Source: Oscillospiraceae bacterium
Lineage (GTDB): Bacteria; Bacillota; Clostridia; Oscillospirales; Ruminococcaceae
Assembly (NCBI GenBank): GCA_031266415.1
Contig: JAISBB010000007.1
Span: 40,401-104,400, forward strand
Direction: 5' to 3'
DNA length: 64,000 nucleotides
Position numbers and translations under genes: made by a program. The notes beneath the pieces are model-generated. The model saw nothing but the letters and a program-made list of their open reading frames with translations. It did not search any database and was not told the DNA's origin. Shown here in pieces: positions 18,796 to 27,980 of this stretch (its first letter is position 1; every line of letters begins with the position of its first letter).

Positions 18796-19350
18796 ATGAA
18801 TGAGGTATGTGAGCAAATTGATGTAAAAATGGAGAAAATTCTCGACAATTTATCTTGTGAATATGCCACAATGAGGGCTGGTCGTGCAAATCCCTCTGTA
18901 CTAGATAAAGTTTTAGTGGATTATTATGGAGTTCCAACTCCGGTTCAGCAGATGTCCGCTGTGAGTGTTTCTGAAGCACGAATTTTGGTGATTCAACCAT
19001 GGGATAAATCGATGTTAAAGGAAGTAGAAAGGGCAATTCAAGCTTCAGACATAGGGATTAATCCGTCTAATGATGGTGATGTAATTAGAATTGTATTTCC
19101 GCCATTAACAGAGGATAGAAGAAGAGAGATTTGTAAAAAATTGCATAAAGAAGCAGAAGATTCCAAGGTTTCAATCAGGGCAATTAGAAGAGATGCTATG
19201 GAAGAGCTTAAAGAGATGAAAAGGGTTGGGGACCTAACGGAAGATGATGTTAAACTTTATGAAAAAGATGTTCAAAACTTAACAGATAGATATTGTAAAG
19301 GAATTGATGTTTTGTGTGAAAAAAAAGAAAAAGAAGTAATGGAGATTTAA
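18796..19350 (+). CDS. frr: Ribosome recycling factor
   Basis: RRF splits post-termination ribosomes together with EF-G. The 184-residue protein has the N-terminal helix, RAGRANPSVLDKVLVDYYG (residues 27-45), the PTPVQQMSAVSV segment and the C-terminal helices with RDAMEELK. Length and layout are normal. It precedes uppS by four bases. Confidence 0.97.
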   Translation: MNEVCEQIDVKMEKILDNLSCEYATMRAGRANPSVLDKVLVDYYGVPTPVQQMSAVSVSEARILVIQPWDKSMLKEVERAIQASDIGINPSNDGDVIRIVFPPLTEDRRREICKKLHKEAEDSKVSIRAIRRDAMEELKEMKRVGDLTEDDVKLYEKDVQNLTDRYCKGIDVLCEKKEKEVMEI

Positions 19351-19354
19351 AATT

Positions 19355-20062
19355 GTGTTAGAGTTAAGTGGCCTTGAACATGTAGCAATTATTATGGATG
19401 GAAATCGCAGGTGGGCAAAAAAAAATAATCTGCCAATAAAGTCTGGAAGCAAAGAGGGAATCCGGGTTTTGCAAAATGTAATAGACTGGTCCGTTGAAAT
19501 TGGGATTAAATTTTTAACGGTTTATGTATTTTCAATTGAAAACAGGTCACGAACCGAAATTGAAATTAGTGAGTTAATGGCGCTGGGTTCTGAGAGTTTA
19601 GCGGATTATTGGAATGAAGCACAAGAAAGAAACATTAAAATTCGCGTTTGGGGAAAACGTGAATATATTCCACATAAGTTGCAAGTTGCCATTGAAAAAA
19701 TTCAAGAAGAAACCAAGTCTTGCACGGGATTGAATTTAAATTTGGCAATAGATTACGGTGGCAGGCAAGAAATTGTTGATGCATTTGTGGCAATCTGCAA
19801 TGATGTTCTTGCGGGGCGTGTGGCCCTGAAGGCTTTAACTTGCAAATTAGTTCCCCAATATCTTTATGCAAAAGAACTTCCAGACCCCGATTTGATTATT
19901 CGAACCGGTGGTGAATGTCGCCTTTCAAACTTTTTAACTTGGCAGAGTGTTTACTCTGAATTAGTTTTCTTGGATGTTTTGTGGCCAGATTTTAAGCGCG
20001 AAGATTTTTTTTGTGCAATTGAACAATTCAGCAAGAGATGTCGGCGCTTTGGTGGAGATTGA
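19355..20062 (+). CDS. uppS: Isoprenyl transferase (undecaprenyl-PP synthase)
   Basis: Cis-prenyltransferase that builds undecaprenyl diphosphate, the lipid carrier for cell-wall synthesis. In its 235 residues it shows HVAIIMDGNRRWAKKNN (with the catalytic Asp), FSIENRSR-type VYVFSIENRSRTE, and the C-terminal LIIRTGGECRLSNFL with ELVFLDVLWPDF. The start is GTG at 19355. Its isoprenoid substrates come from the DXP pathway genes around it. Confidence 0.97.
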   Translation: MLELSGLEHVAIIMDGNRRWAKKNNLPIKSGSKEGIRVLQNVIDWSVEIGIKFLTVYVFSIENRSRTEIEISELMALGSESLADYWNEAQERNIKIRVWGKREYIPHKLQVAIEKIQEETKSCTGLNLNLAIDYGGRQEIVDAFVAICNDVLAGRVALKALTCKLVPQYLYAKELPDPDLIIRTGGECRLSNFLTWQSVYSELVFLDVLWPDFKREDFFCAIEQFSKRCRRFGGD

Positions 20063-20098
20063 GGCAGAATAATTTAGCGAAGAGAGTTATAAAATTAA

Positions 20099-20917
20099 AT
20101 GAGATTAAGTAATATAAAGAAAAGACTTGTTTCTTCTGTTGTTGGAATTTTATTCGCGAGTGTTATTTTTTATTTTGTGGATTCACTTTTTTTTAATTTT
20201 GTTGTATCAATAATTTCAGCTATTGCCGCTTTTGAAATAACCCGTGTGATGTTGGGGAATTTAATTTCGTTGATGTTGATTAATTCCTTGTTCCCCATTT
20301 TATTTCCATTTGTAAACATGTTGGAAAGAAAATGGTTTTTAATTGGGTTTGTAATTACATTGATGTTGTTTTTAATGTTATTATTTAACCGTAAGAAAGT
20401 GGCAATTACTAAAGGGATTGCTGCATTTAGTTTTTCATTTTTGTGTGCAATTTCGTTTTCTTCGCTGATATTTATAAGAGATGTTTTACCGGAAGGGGCC
20501 AGAGCTGTTTATTTGATTTTGGTTTGTGTTTGTGCATGGTCAGCGGATACTTTCGCTTATTTGATTGGTTGTGCAATTGGCAAACACAAGTTAATTGAAG
20601 ACGTTAGCCCTAAAAAAACATGGGAAGGGTTGCTTGGTGGAATTTTTTGTTCGGTTGGTTTAGCCACAATTATTTGTGTTGTGTTTAAACGAGCCGATGA
20701 ATTTCAGAGAGTTGGTTTGTTGTGGCTAGTTTTAATTTTTATTGTTGCAGCAATTTTAGCTGTTTTGGGGGATCTTGTTGCTTCTTTAATTAAAAGGCAA
20801 CACAACGTTAAAGATTTTGGCAATATAATGCCGGGGCACGGTGGTGTATTAGATAGGTTAGACAGCTTATTATTTGTGGTGCCTTATTTTTATTTTGTTG
20901 TGAGTGTGATGAATTGA
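20099..20917 (+). CDS. cdsA: Phosphatidate cytidylyltransferase
   Basis: Makes CDP-diacylglycerol from phosphatidate and CTP for phospholipid synthesis. The 272-residue membrane protein has about seven to eight hydrophobic segments and the CdsA signature near the C-terminus: SLIKRQHNVKDFGNIMPGHG followed by GVLDRLDS. It overlaps the dxr start by four bases. Confidence 0.96.
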   Translation: MRLSNIKKRLVSSVVGILFASVIFYFVDSLFFNFVVSIISAIAAFEITRVMLGNLISLMLINSLFPILFPFVNMLERKWFLIGFVITLMLFLMLLFNRKKVAITKGIAAFSFSFLCAISFSSLIFIRDVLPEGARAVYLILVCVCAWSADTFAYLIGCAIGKHKLIEDVSPKKTWEGLLGGIFCSVGLATIICVVFKRADEFQRVGLLWLVLIFIVAAILAVLGDLVASLIKRQHNVKDFGNIMPGHGGVLDRLDSLLFVVPYFYFVVSVMN

Positions 20918-22050
20918 AGAAGATTGTTGTTACCGGATCAACGGGTTCGGTTGGCTGCCAGGCGCTTGCGGCGGCTAGGTTGTTGGGGATTGGTGTGAGT
21001 GGGCTTTCTGCGTGCTCTAATGTTAAATTACTGGAGCAGCAAATTCGTGAATTTTTGCCAAAATTTGTTTTAGTTGAAGAAGAAAAAGCTTACCGAAACT
21101 TGAAAGCGAGTGTAAAAGATTTAAATGTTAAGATTTTGTGCGGTAGTGCGATTGCTGATTTGATTTCTGTGGCAGAAGATTTGGTGATTAACTGTGTTGT
21201 TGGAATTGCTGGGTTAAAAACTACTTTGGCAACATTGAATGCTGGTAAAAAGTTGGCTTTGGCGAACAAGGAATCGTTAGTTGTTGCGGGCGAACTTGTA
21301 ATGAATTTGGTAACACAACACGCAACTCAAATTTTGCCGGTAGATAGCGAACACTCAGCTATTTTTCAATGCTTAATGGCAGGCAAAAAAGAGGAAGTTA
21401 AGGCATTAATTTTGACTGCTTCTGGCGGCCCATTTCGTGGCAAAACTAGAGAGTTTTTGAAAAATGTTTCTATAAACCAAGTTTTAAAACACCCCAATTG
21501 GCAAATGGGTAAGAAAATTTCTGTTGATTCGGCAACACTCATGAATAAAGGTTTTGAAATTTTAGAGGCGATGTGGCTTTTTGGAGTTGATTTAAAAAAA
21601 ATCAAAGTTGTAGTTCACCCGCAAAGTGTGGTGCATTCAATGGTGGAATTTGTTGATAATTCAATTATTTCACAAATGGGCACTCCAGATATGGCGGGAG
21701 TAATTGCATATGCATTAACCTTCCCTCGGCGAATTAAAAGTGTGGTTAAAGAGCTAGATTTAGTTAAAATTAAGTTGCTTGAGTTTGAAGAAGTTGACCA
21801 CAATGTGTTCAGAGGGATTTCACTTGCAAAAAAATCAGTAACTCTTGGAAAGCTGTATCCCTGTGTTTTAAACGCAGCAAATGAGCAGTTGGTTGAATTA
21901 TTTTTGGAGGGAAAAATTAAATTTTTGGAAATTGATGAAATGTTGGAAATGTGTTTGGAATCTGCGAATTTAAAAAATGTTGAAATAACAGAAGAAGCAT
22001 TGGTTCAAGCTGACAGTTGGGCAAGAGAGTATGTTTTAAGCCATGTTTAA
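20914..22050 (+). CDS. dxr: DXP reductoisomerase
   Basis: Second DXP pathway enzyme, converting 1-deoxy-D-xylulose 5-phosphate to methylerythritol 4-phosphate with NADPH. The 378-residue protein starts at TTG/GTG-type start 20914 and has the nucleotide-binding VVTGSTGSVGCQAL, LANKESLVVAGEL (near residue 118), LPVDSEHSAIFQ (near 145, metal-binding Asp/Glu), and MNKGFEILEAMWLF (near 210). In Clostridia the site-2 protease gene rseP normally follows; here comF does. Confidence 0.97.
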   Translation: MKKIVVTGSTGSVGCQALAAARLLGIGVSGLSACSNVKLLEQQIREFLPKFVLVEEEKAYRNLKASVKDLNVKILCGSAIADLISVAEDLVINCVVGIAGLKTTLATLNAGKKLALANKESLVVAGELVMNLVTQHATQILPVDSEHSAIFQCLMAGKKEEVKALILTASGGPFRGKTREFLKNVSINQVLKHPNWQMGKKISVDSATLMNKGFEILEAMWLFGVDLKKIKVVVHPQSVVHSMVEFVDNSIISQMGTPDMAGVIAYALTFPRRIKSVVKELDLVKIKLLEFEEVDHNVFRGISLAKKSVTLGKLYPCVLNAANEQLVELFLEGKIKFLEIDEMLEMCLESANLKNVEITEEALVQADSWAREYVLSHV

Positions 22051-22726
22051 TGCAATTTTGAACGAATTATTGAAAATTATTTTCCCTCCGAAGTGTGTTT
22101 TTTGCAAGGGCTTTTTACTTGGTGAGCAGGAAATTTGTGATGTGTGTAAAGAGAAATTGGCTGTAATTAAAAACAAGCGTGTGATAGAATTTAATTATGG
22201 CAAAATGTTTTTTGAGCGTTGTGTTGCATTGTTTTACTATTTACCTCCAGTTTCTAGTGTGATTTGTAATTTTAAATTCAATGGGAAAAATTTTTTAAAA
22301 AATACATTAGCAAGATTTATATGCGATATGGTGGAACAAGAGTATGTAGATGTGCAATTTGATTGCATAATGTTTGTGCCGGAATTAAACAGGAAAAGGA
22401 AGCATTGCAAATTGCTTGCTGAGCAAGTTTCTAAGATTGTGGGTTTGCCTCTTGCTGAAAATCTAGTTAAATTAAAAAAGAATCAAAAACAGCACGAATT
22501 AAAGTTGAAATCGCGGCTGGAAAATATAAAAGGTGCATATGGTTTAAATGATGTTGAGGCAGTAGTTGGGCAAACAGTTCTTTTGGTAGATGATGTTGTA
22601 ACAACTGGCTCAACACTTAATGAGTGTGCAAGGATTTTGAAAGTGGGCGGCGTTATGAGAGTATTTTGTGCTACAATTGCGGCAACAGCAGGTGTGGAGG
22701 ATTTATGTTTAGCAAACGAGTCGTGA
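22043..22726 (+). CDS. comF: ComF-type phosphoribosyltransferase
   Basis: A 227-residue ComFC family protein. The N-terminus has a Cys-pair zinc finger (CVFCKGF and CDVCKEK), and the C-terminus has the PRPP-binding motif VLLVDDVVTTGSTLNECA near residue 180-197. ComF proteins are linked to DNA uptake in competent bacteria, but many non-competent species keep one. A ComEC-type hydrolase domain is encoded at 62.7 kb. It overlaps dxr by eight bases and ispG by 22, and occupies the place of rseP. Confidence 0.92.
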   Translation: MFNAILNELLKIIFPPKCVFCKGFLLGEQEICDVCKEKLAVIKNKRVIEFNYGKMFFERCVALFYYLPPVSSVICNFKFNGKNFLKNTLARFICDMVEQEYVDVQFDCIMFVPELNRKRKHCKLLAEQVSKIVGLPLAENLVKLKKNQKQHELKLKSRLENIKGAYGLNDVEAVVGQTVLLVDDVVTTGSTLNECARILKVGGVMRVFCATIAATAGVEDLCLANES

Positions 22727-23763
22727 AAGTTGGGAAATTAACAATTGGTGGAAGCAATAGTGTGGTTATTCAATCTATGCTGAATAAATTCAGCGAAGAT
22801 GTTAATGGGAATTTAGAGCAGGCAGCAAATTTAGAAAAGACCGGGTGTGAATTAATTAGGATTAGTGTTCCAAACAAAGCCAGTTTAAAAACAGTTTATG
22901 CACTAAAAAAAGCACTGAATACGCCAATTGTTGCAGATATTCATTTCAATTATAAGATGGCAATAGAAAGTATTTATGCTGGGGTTGATAAAATTAGAAT
23001 CAACCCCGGAACAATAGAAAAATCAAATGTTAAATCTATTGTTGCTGCGTGTTTGCAAAATAACATACCAATTAGAGTTGGTATAAATTCAGGTTCAATC
23101 CCTGTGCAAATTCTTAAAGCGAAGGGAAGAACACCAGAAGGTTTGGTTGCCGCTGCCTTAGACAGCGTGGCACTGTTGAACAGATTTGATTTTGACAATA
23201 TCATAATCTCAGTTAAATCTTCAAATGTTCTGAAAACCATTAAAGCATATAAATTGTTGGCGTTAGATTGTGACTATCCTTTGCATTTAGGTGTAACAGA
23301 ATCTGGTAATTTAGAAGCAGGGGTTGTTAAATCTGCAATTGGGGTTGGGGTATTGCTTGCGGATGGAATTGGAGATACAATTAGAGTTTCTTTAACGGGG
23401 GATCCGCTAGGGGAAATTGTAATTGCTAAAGAAATTTTGAAGGCGTTGGATTTAAAGAAAGGCTTGAATGTGATTTCTTGTCCGACTTGTGGTAGAACAC
23501 GTGTGGATGTTACTAAAATTGTCAACTTACTGAAACAGGCTTTGATTGAGCGCCATTTGGATGATTTAGATATGAAAGTGGCGGTTATGGGTTGTGTTGT
23601 TAATGGGTCGGGTGAAGCAAAAGAAGCTGATTTTGGTATTGTTGCGGGAGATGGTTGCGGGGTGATTTTCAAAAAAGGTGAGGTTATTAAAAAAGTTGCA
23701 GAAGAATGCTTAGTGAAAGAACTGATTAAATTAATTGAGGAGGGGAAAAAAGGTGAAGTCTAG
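22705..23763 (+). CDS. ispG: HMBPP synthase IspG (GcpE)
   Basis: Iron-sulfur enzyme of the DXP pathway that makes 4-hydroxy-3-methylbut-2-enyl diphosphate. Start placed at ATG 22705 (GTGGAGG upstream), giving 352 residues; a longer frame begins inside comF. Visible: VQSML-type VIQSMLNKFSED, DIHFNYKMA, KIRINPGTI, and the C-terminal cluster ligands CPTCGRTRVDV and GCVVNGSGEAKEADFG. Overlaps comF at the start and ybaB at the end. Confidence 0.97.
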   Translation: MFSKRVVKVGKLTIGGSNSVVIQSMLNKFSEDVNGNLEQAANLEKTGCELIRISVPNKASLKTVYALKKALNTPIVADIHFNYKMAIESIYAGVDKIRINPGTIEKSNVKSIVAACLQNNIPIRVGINSGSIPVQILKAKGRTPEGLVAAALDSVALLNRFDFDNIIISVKSSNVLKTIKAYKLLALDCDYPLHLGVTESGNLEAGVVKSAIGVGVLLADGIGDTIRVSLTGDPLGEIVIAKEILKALDLKKGLNVISCPTCGRTRVDVTKIVNLLKQALIERHLDDLDMKVAVMGCVVNGSGEAKEADFGIVAGDGCGVIFKKGEVIKKVAEECLVKELIKLIEEGKKGEV

Positions 23764-24088
23764 GTTGCCAGATAATTTTAAAAAGCCTTCTGTAAATGCA
23801 ATGCTGGAAAATGCGCAAAAAGTTCAAGGTGAAATATCAGTGGCAGAAAATGAAATATCTAAAATGGAATTTTGCGCGATTGTAGGTGGAGGTTCTGTTA
23901 AAGCAGTTGTGAGTGGAGGTAAAAGAGTTAAGGAACTGAAAATTTCTGACGATATTGTGAACGATGATTTAGAGATGTTGCAAGATATGATTGTTGTTGC
24001 GATAAATAATGCATTGGAAGAAGCTTCTGATTACCGTGATCGAAAAATAGATGAAATTACAGGTGATCTGAATATTCCTGGCCTATGA
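23753..24088 (+). CDS. ybaB: YbaB/EbfC nucleoid-associated protein
   Basis: A small DNA-binding protein, 111 residues from the GTG at 23753. That start is chosen because the strong Shine-Dalgarno GAGGAGGGG lies five to eight bases before it; a TTG further up would be translated through this signal. Family features: MLENAQKVQGEI helix, the glycine-containing strand GGSVKAVVSGGKRVKELKI, and the C-terminal helix. YbaB-recR is a conserved pair; dnaX, the usual third member, is absent. Confidence 0.9.
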   Translation: MKSRLPDNFKKPSVNAMLENAQKVQGEISVAENEISKMEFCAIVGGGSVKAVVSGGKRVKELKISDDIVNDDLEMLQDMIVVAINNALEEASDYRDRKIDEITGDLNIPGL

Positions 24089-24681
24089 ATTACGGAATGG
24101 GGTTATTAGATGCTCTTGCCGAGAAGTTTGGGGTATTCCCAGGGATTAGTGAAAAAACTGCTTGGAAGATGGTTTTTCACGTACTGAAAATGCCAAAAGA
24201 TATAGCGACAAACCTGGCAAACGACATTATTCAAGTGTCTGAAAAAATGAAGAAATGTCAAGTGTGCCGTTGCTTTACAGAGACCGAAATTTGCCATATT
24301 TGTTGTGATGAAACAAGAGATAAGTCGATGGTGTGTGTAATTCAAAACATGAAAGATATGTTTGCATTTGAGCGTATGGGATATAAGGGGGTATATCATG
24401 TTCTTGACGGGTTGCTTTCTCCAATGAATGGGATTGGGCCGGAGGATATTGGAATTTGTGAATTATTAGCGCGAGTTGAAAATTCTGTGATTTCAGAAAT
24501 TATTATGGCAATTGGGCCAACAGTGGAGGGAGATGCAACGACTAATTATATATTTAGTCTCTTAAAGCCGCTTGGGATTACTGTAACAAGGTTGGCTTAT
24601 GGCTTGCCGGTGGGTTCAAGTTTGGAATATACGGATGATGTAACATTAAATGCAGCACTTGAGGGGCGCAATGAAATTTGA
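24085..24681 (+). CDS. recR: Recombination protein RecR
   Basis: RecR works with RecO/RecF in recombinational repair and gap filling. The 198-residue protein has the helix-hairpin-helix region (FPGISEKTAWKMVFHVL), the four-Cys zinc finger (CQVCRCF...CHICCDETRD), and the Toprim domain (VIQNMKDMFAFERMGYKGVYH, then LDGLLSPMNGIGPEDI). It overlaps ybaB by four bases. Confidence 0.96.
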   Translation: MNYGMGLLDALAEKFGVFPGISEKTAWKMVFHVLKMPKDIATNLANDIIQVSEKMKKCQVCRCFTETEICHICCDETRDKSMVCVIQNMKDMFAFERMGYKGVYHVLDGLLSPMNGIGPEDIGICELLARVENSVISEIIMAIGPTVEGDATTNYIFSLLKPLGITVTRLAYGLPVGSSLEYTDDVTLNAALEGRNEI

Positions 24682-24727
24682 AGGCAAATAACAGACGGAA
24701 ATAAAAAGGAGAGAAAAATCTACTGTG

Positions 24728-25612
24728 ATGAATAGTATAACTGTTCAGGCACCGGCGAAAATAAATGTTGGGCTTGACGTTTTAGAGCCAACAGATGATG
24801 ACTATCATCTTATAAGGACTGTTATGCAAGCAATTGATTTGTGTGATTTAATAACAATCAAAAAAAACAGCTTAAATCAAATCAATTTAAGTTCAAGTCC
24901 AGAAATTACTCTAGATGTTAGCCAAAACCTTGCGTATAAAGCAGCTCAATTATTTTTTAAAGAACAAGAAATAGAAGATTATGGCGTGGATATCTACATT
25001 GAAAAATTCATTCCTGTTGGTTCGGGTTTAGCAGGTGGAAGTACTGATGCTGCCGGAGTTTTAGTTGGGTTAAACAAACTATATGTAGCGGAATTATCTG
25101 TTGAGGAACTGTGTAATATGGCGTTGAAATTAGGGGCGGATGTTCCGTTTTGTGTTTGCGGAGGGATTAAATTAGCAGATGGTATTGGTGAAATATTTAC
25201 GCCATTGCCCAATTTACCAGAGTGTTATTTTGTGATTGTTAAGCCAAATGAATCTGTAAGCAGCAAAGAAACATTTAAGCTTTGCGAAGAAATGGAATTT
25301 GCCAATAGGCCAGATATAGATGGGTTGGTTGCCGGTATTTTTACTCAAAATTTGGCGGAAATGGCGCAGCACATGAAAAATGTATTTGAAAAAGTTGTTA
25401 ACATTGGTGAAATAGCAAAAATCAAAAAACAAATGGTGGAATCTGGTGCTTTAGGTGCAAGCATGACAGGCAGTGGAAGTGCTGTTTTTGGCTTGTTTGA
25501 TAATAAAACAAAGGCCAGAAGATGCGCACGAGATTTTGAAGAAGATTATAAGTTTGTCTTTTTAAGTGTACCGATTGATTGTGGCGCAACCGTCGTAGAG
25601 GAAGAAATTTAA
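24728..25612 (+). CDS. ispE: 4-diphosphocytidyl-2-C-methylerythritol kinase
   Basis: GHMP kinase of the DXP pathway that phosphorylates CDP-ME. It has 294 residues from ATG 24728 (a GTG three bases earlier is possible). Motifs: APAKINVGLDVL at the N-terminus, the ATP-binding PVGSGLAGGSTDAAGVL near residue 95, and GASMTGSGSAVFGLF near 245. The stop overlaps the rnj start by one base. Confidence 0.96.
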   Translation: MNSITVQAPAKINVGLDVLEPTDDDYHLIRTVMQAIDLCDLITIKKNSLNQINLSSSPEITLDVSQNLAYKAAQLFFKEQEIEDYGVDIYIEKFIPVGSGLAGGSTDAAGVLVGLNKLYVAELSVEELCNMALKLGADVPFCVCGGIKLADGIGEIFTPLPNLPECYFVIVKPNESVSSKETFKLCEEMEFANRPDIDGLVAGIFTQNLAEMAQHMKNVFEKVVNIGEIAKIKKQMVESGALGASMTGSGSAVFGLFDNKTKARRCARDFEEDYKFVFLSVPIDCGATVVEEEI

Positions 25613-27363
25613 TGAAAAAAGAAGATTTTTTTAAAGAAATGAAAGAAGGAAATAAGCATTTGCAGAACAGGAAAAAAGAGGCAGTGGTTCAAGAGGAATC
25701 AGTGAGTATAATTCCACTTGGTGGAATAAATGAAATTGGGAAAAATATGACAGTGCTTGAACATGGAAATGACATGTTTATTATTGATTGTGGGCTTGCT
25801 TTCCCAGATATGGATATGCCGGGAGTGGATATTGTTATTCCCGATTTCAACTATGTTGAGAAAAATAAGAGTAAATTAAAAGGTATTGTTTTAACGCACG
25901 GTCACGAAGATCACATTGGAGCACTTTCCTATTTTCTTAAAAAGATTTCAGTGCCGGTTTATGGCACGCAGTTGACAGTTAGTTTGGTGAAAGGTAAATT
26001 AAAAGAAGCAGGGATTTTAAACAAGTCAAAGTTGAATGTGAAAAGAGTAGGTGAAAAAGTCCGTTTTGGATGTTTTGAGGTTACTTTTTTGCATGTTAAT
26101 CATTCAATTCCAGATGCGTGTGCGCTTGTGATTTCTACTCCTGTTGGTATTATTTTCCATACAGGCGATTTTAAGGTGGATTACACGCCAATTGAAGGGT
26201 CCGCAATTGATTTGGCTAGGTTAGGAGAGCTAGGTCAAAAAGGTGTTTTATTGCTTATGTCTGATTCTACGAATGCAGAAAAATTAGGGTTTTCACCAAG
26301 TGAACAGCTGGTTGGGGATTCTTTTGATCGACTTTTTAAAATAGCGGAAAAAAACAGAATCATAATTGCAACGTTTGCTTCTAATGTTCACCGAGTTCAT
26401 CAGGTAATTAAAGCGGCGGAAAATTATGGAAGGAAAGTTACGGTTTCTGGGCGCAGTATGGTAAATGTAGTGAATACAGCAATTGAGTTGGGATATCTTA
26501 AACCAAAACCTGGAACAATGATAGATATTGACAAAGCAAACAAGTTTGCGGATAATGAAATTGTAATTGTTACAACTGGCAGCCAAGGGGAGCCGCTTTC
26601 TGCGCTTCGAAGAATGTCTAACGGGGAACACCGAAGGATTGAAGTTAGTAAAAACGATTTTATTATTATTTCTGCAACTCCAATTCCCGGGAACGAAAAA
26701 TTTGTTAATAAGGTAATCAACGATCTTATGTTATTGGGTGCCGATGTAATTTATGAGAGAATATATGATACGCACGTTTCGGGGCATGCATATCAAGGTG
26801 AACAGAAATTATTAATGAATTTGCTGAAGCCTAAATATTTTATGCCGGTGCATGGAGAATATAAGCACTTAAAAAAGAACGCCAAGCTTGCCGAGTCGAT
26901 GGGAATTGGCGAAAATAATGTAATAATTCCGGAGTTGGGTCGAGAAATTGTAGTGACTTCTAAAAGTATAAAGTATGGAAGAGCAGTTCCATCTGGGAAT
27001 GTGATGGTAGATGGGCTTGGTGTTGGTGATGTTGGAAATGTTGTTTTACAGGAACGAAAATTACTTTCTGGTGATGGATTGATTGTTGTGATTGTGGTTA
27101 TTGAAAAAAGCAGCAGTAATCTTCTTGCTGGTCCGGACATTGTTTCCAGAGGATTTGTTTATGTTCGCGAATCTGAAGCAATGATGGATACGGCGAAAAA
27201 ATTAGCAAGAGAGGTGGTGGAAAATTGTAAAGTTCAAAATATTAAGAAGTGGGTGGATATAAAAAGTAAAATAAAAGAAAAATTGGCCGATTTCTTTTAT
27301 AGAAAAACACAAAGAACGCCAATGATCTTACCAATAATTGAAGAAATTGTTCGAGTAAAATAA
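25612..27363 (+). CDS. rnj: Ribonuclease J
   Basis: A metallo-beta-lactamase/beta-CASP RNase with 5'-exo- and endonuclease activity, central to mRNA decay in Gram-positives. It has 583 residues from ATG 25612 with GAGGAAG upstream. Motifs: IPLGGINEIGKNMTVLE, the zinc site THGHEDHIGAL near residue 90, FHTGDFKVD near 180, SDSTNAEK near 215, and MPVHGEYKHL near 410. The length is typical of one-copy RNase J. Confidence 0.96.
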   Translation: MKKEDFFKEMKEGNKHLQNRKKEAVVQEESVSIIPLGGINEIGKNMTVLEHGNDMFIIDCGLAFPDMDMPGVDIVIPDFNYVEKNKSKLKGIVLTHGHEDHIGALSYFLKKISVPVYGTQLTVSLVKGKLKEAGILNKSKLNVKRVGEKVRFGCFEVTFLHVNHSIPDACALVISTPVGIIFHTGDFKVDYTPIEGSAIDLARLGELGQKGVLLLMSDSTNAEKLGFSPSEQLVGDSFDRLFKIAEKNRIIIATFASNVHRVHQVIKAAENYGRKVTVSGRSMVNVVNTAIELGYLKPKPGTMIDIDKANKFADNEIVIVTTGSQGEPLSALRRMSNGEHRRIEVSKNDFIIISATPIPGNEKFVNKVINDLMLLGADVIYERIYDTHVSGHAYQGEQKLLMNLLKPKYFMPVHGEYKHLKKNAKLAESMGIGENNVIIPELGREIVVTSKSIKYGRAVPSGNVMVDGLGVGDVGNVVLQERKLLSGDGLIVVIVVIEKSSSNLLAGPDIVSRGFVYVRESEAMMDTAKKLAREVVENCKVQNIKKWVDIKSKIKEKLADFFYRKTQRTPMILPIIEEIVRVK

Positions 27364-27388
27364 AATATATGTAAAAGGACTGATAATT

Positions 27389-27919
27389 GTGGAATTAAAA
27401 GATAGTAAAACTTATAAAAATTTGCAAGTGGCGTTTTCGGGAGAATCGGAAGCAAGAAATAAATATACATATTATGCATCTCAGGCGAGAAAAGAAGGAT
27501 ATAACCAAATTGGCGAGGTTTTTGAGGAATTGGCGTTATATGAGAAGGAGCATGCAAAAATTTGGTTTAAATTGTTACATCACGGAATTGGCTCAACGGC
27601 AGAAAATTTGAAAGATGCAATTAACGGAGAACATTACGAAAGTACTGTAATGTATCCACACTTTGCTGCTGAGGCACGTGAAGAAAATTTTGAAAAAATT
27701 GCACAGCTTTTTGAGGCAGTTGGCAAGATAGAGCAAGAACATGAAAGCCGCTATAAAAACCTTCTTAAAGAACTTGAATCTGAAGAGTTTTTTTCAAAGG
27801 AGGTTGAATCTACTTGGATTTGTGTTAACTGTGGGTATGTACATTTTGCGAACCAAGCACTAGAAATTTGCCCAGTTTGCTCTCATCCGCAAGGGTATTT
27901 TAAATTGTTGGGTAGATAA
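27389..27919 (+). CDS. rbr: Rubrerythrin
   Basis: A non-haem iron protein that reduces hydrogen peroxide in anaerobes. The 176-residue protein has the diiron ferritin-like domain (FSGESEARNKYTYYA, EKEHAKIWFK, IEQEHESRYKN) and a C-terminal rubredoxin domain with two Cys pairs (CVNCGYVH and CPVCSHPQG). The start is GTG at 27389. It indicates an oxygen-sensitive lifestyle with occasional oxidative stress. Confidence 0.95.
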   Translation: MELKDSKTYKNLQVAFSGESEARNKYTYYASQARKEGYNQIGEVFEELALYEKEHAKIWFKLLHHGIGSTAENLKDAINGEHYESTVMYPHFAAEAREENFEKIAQLFEAVGKIEQEHESRYKNLLKELESEEFFSKEVESTWICVNCGYVHFANQALEICPVCSHPQGYFKLLGR

Positions 27920-27980
27920 ATTTTTTTAAAATGTGTTTGTATTATTTTGCTTTAAGTGAACGAAAGAAAGTTGGGTTTTA

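Noticed and set aside
22624..22704. Upstream extension of ispG
   Set aside because: It lies inside comF in another frame, has no homology, and the ATG at 22705 has a proper Shine-Dalgarno sequence.
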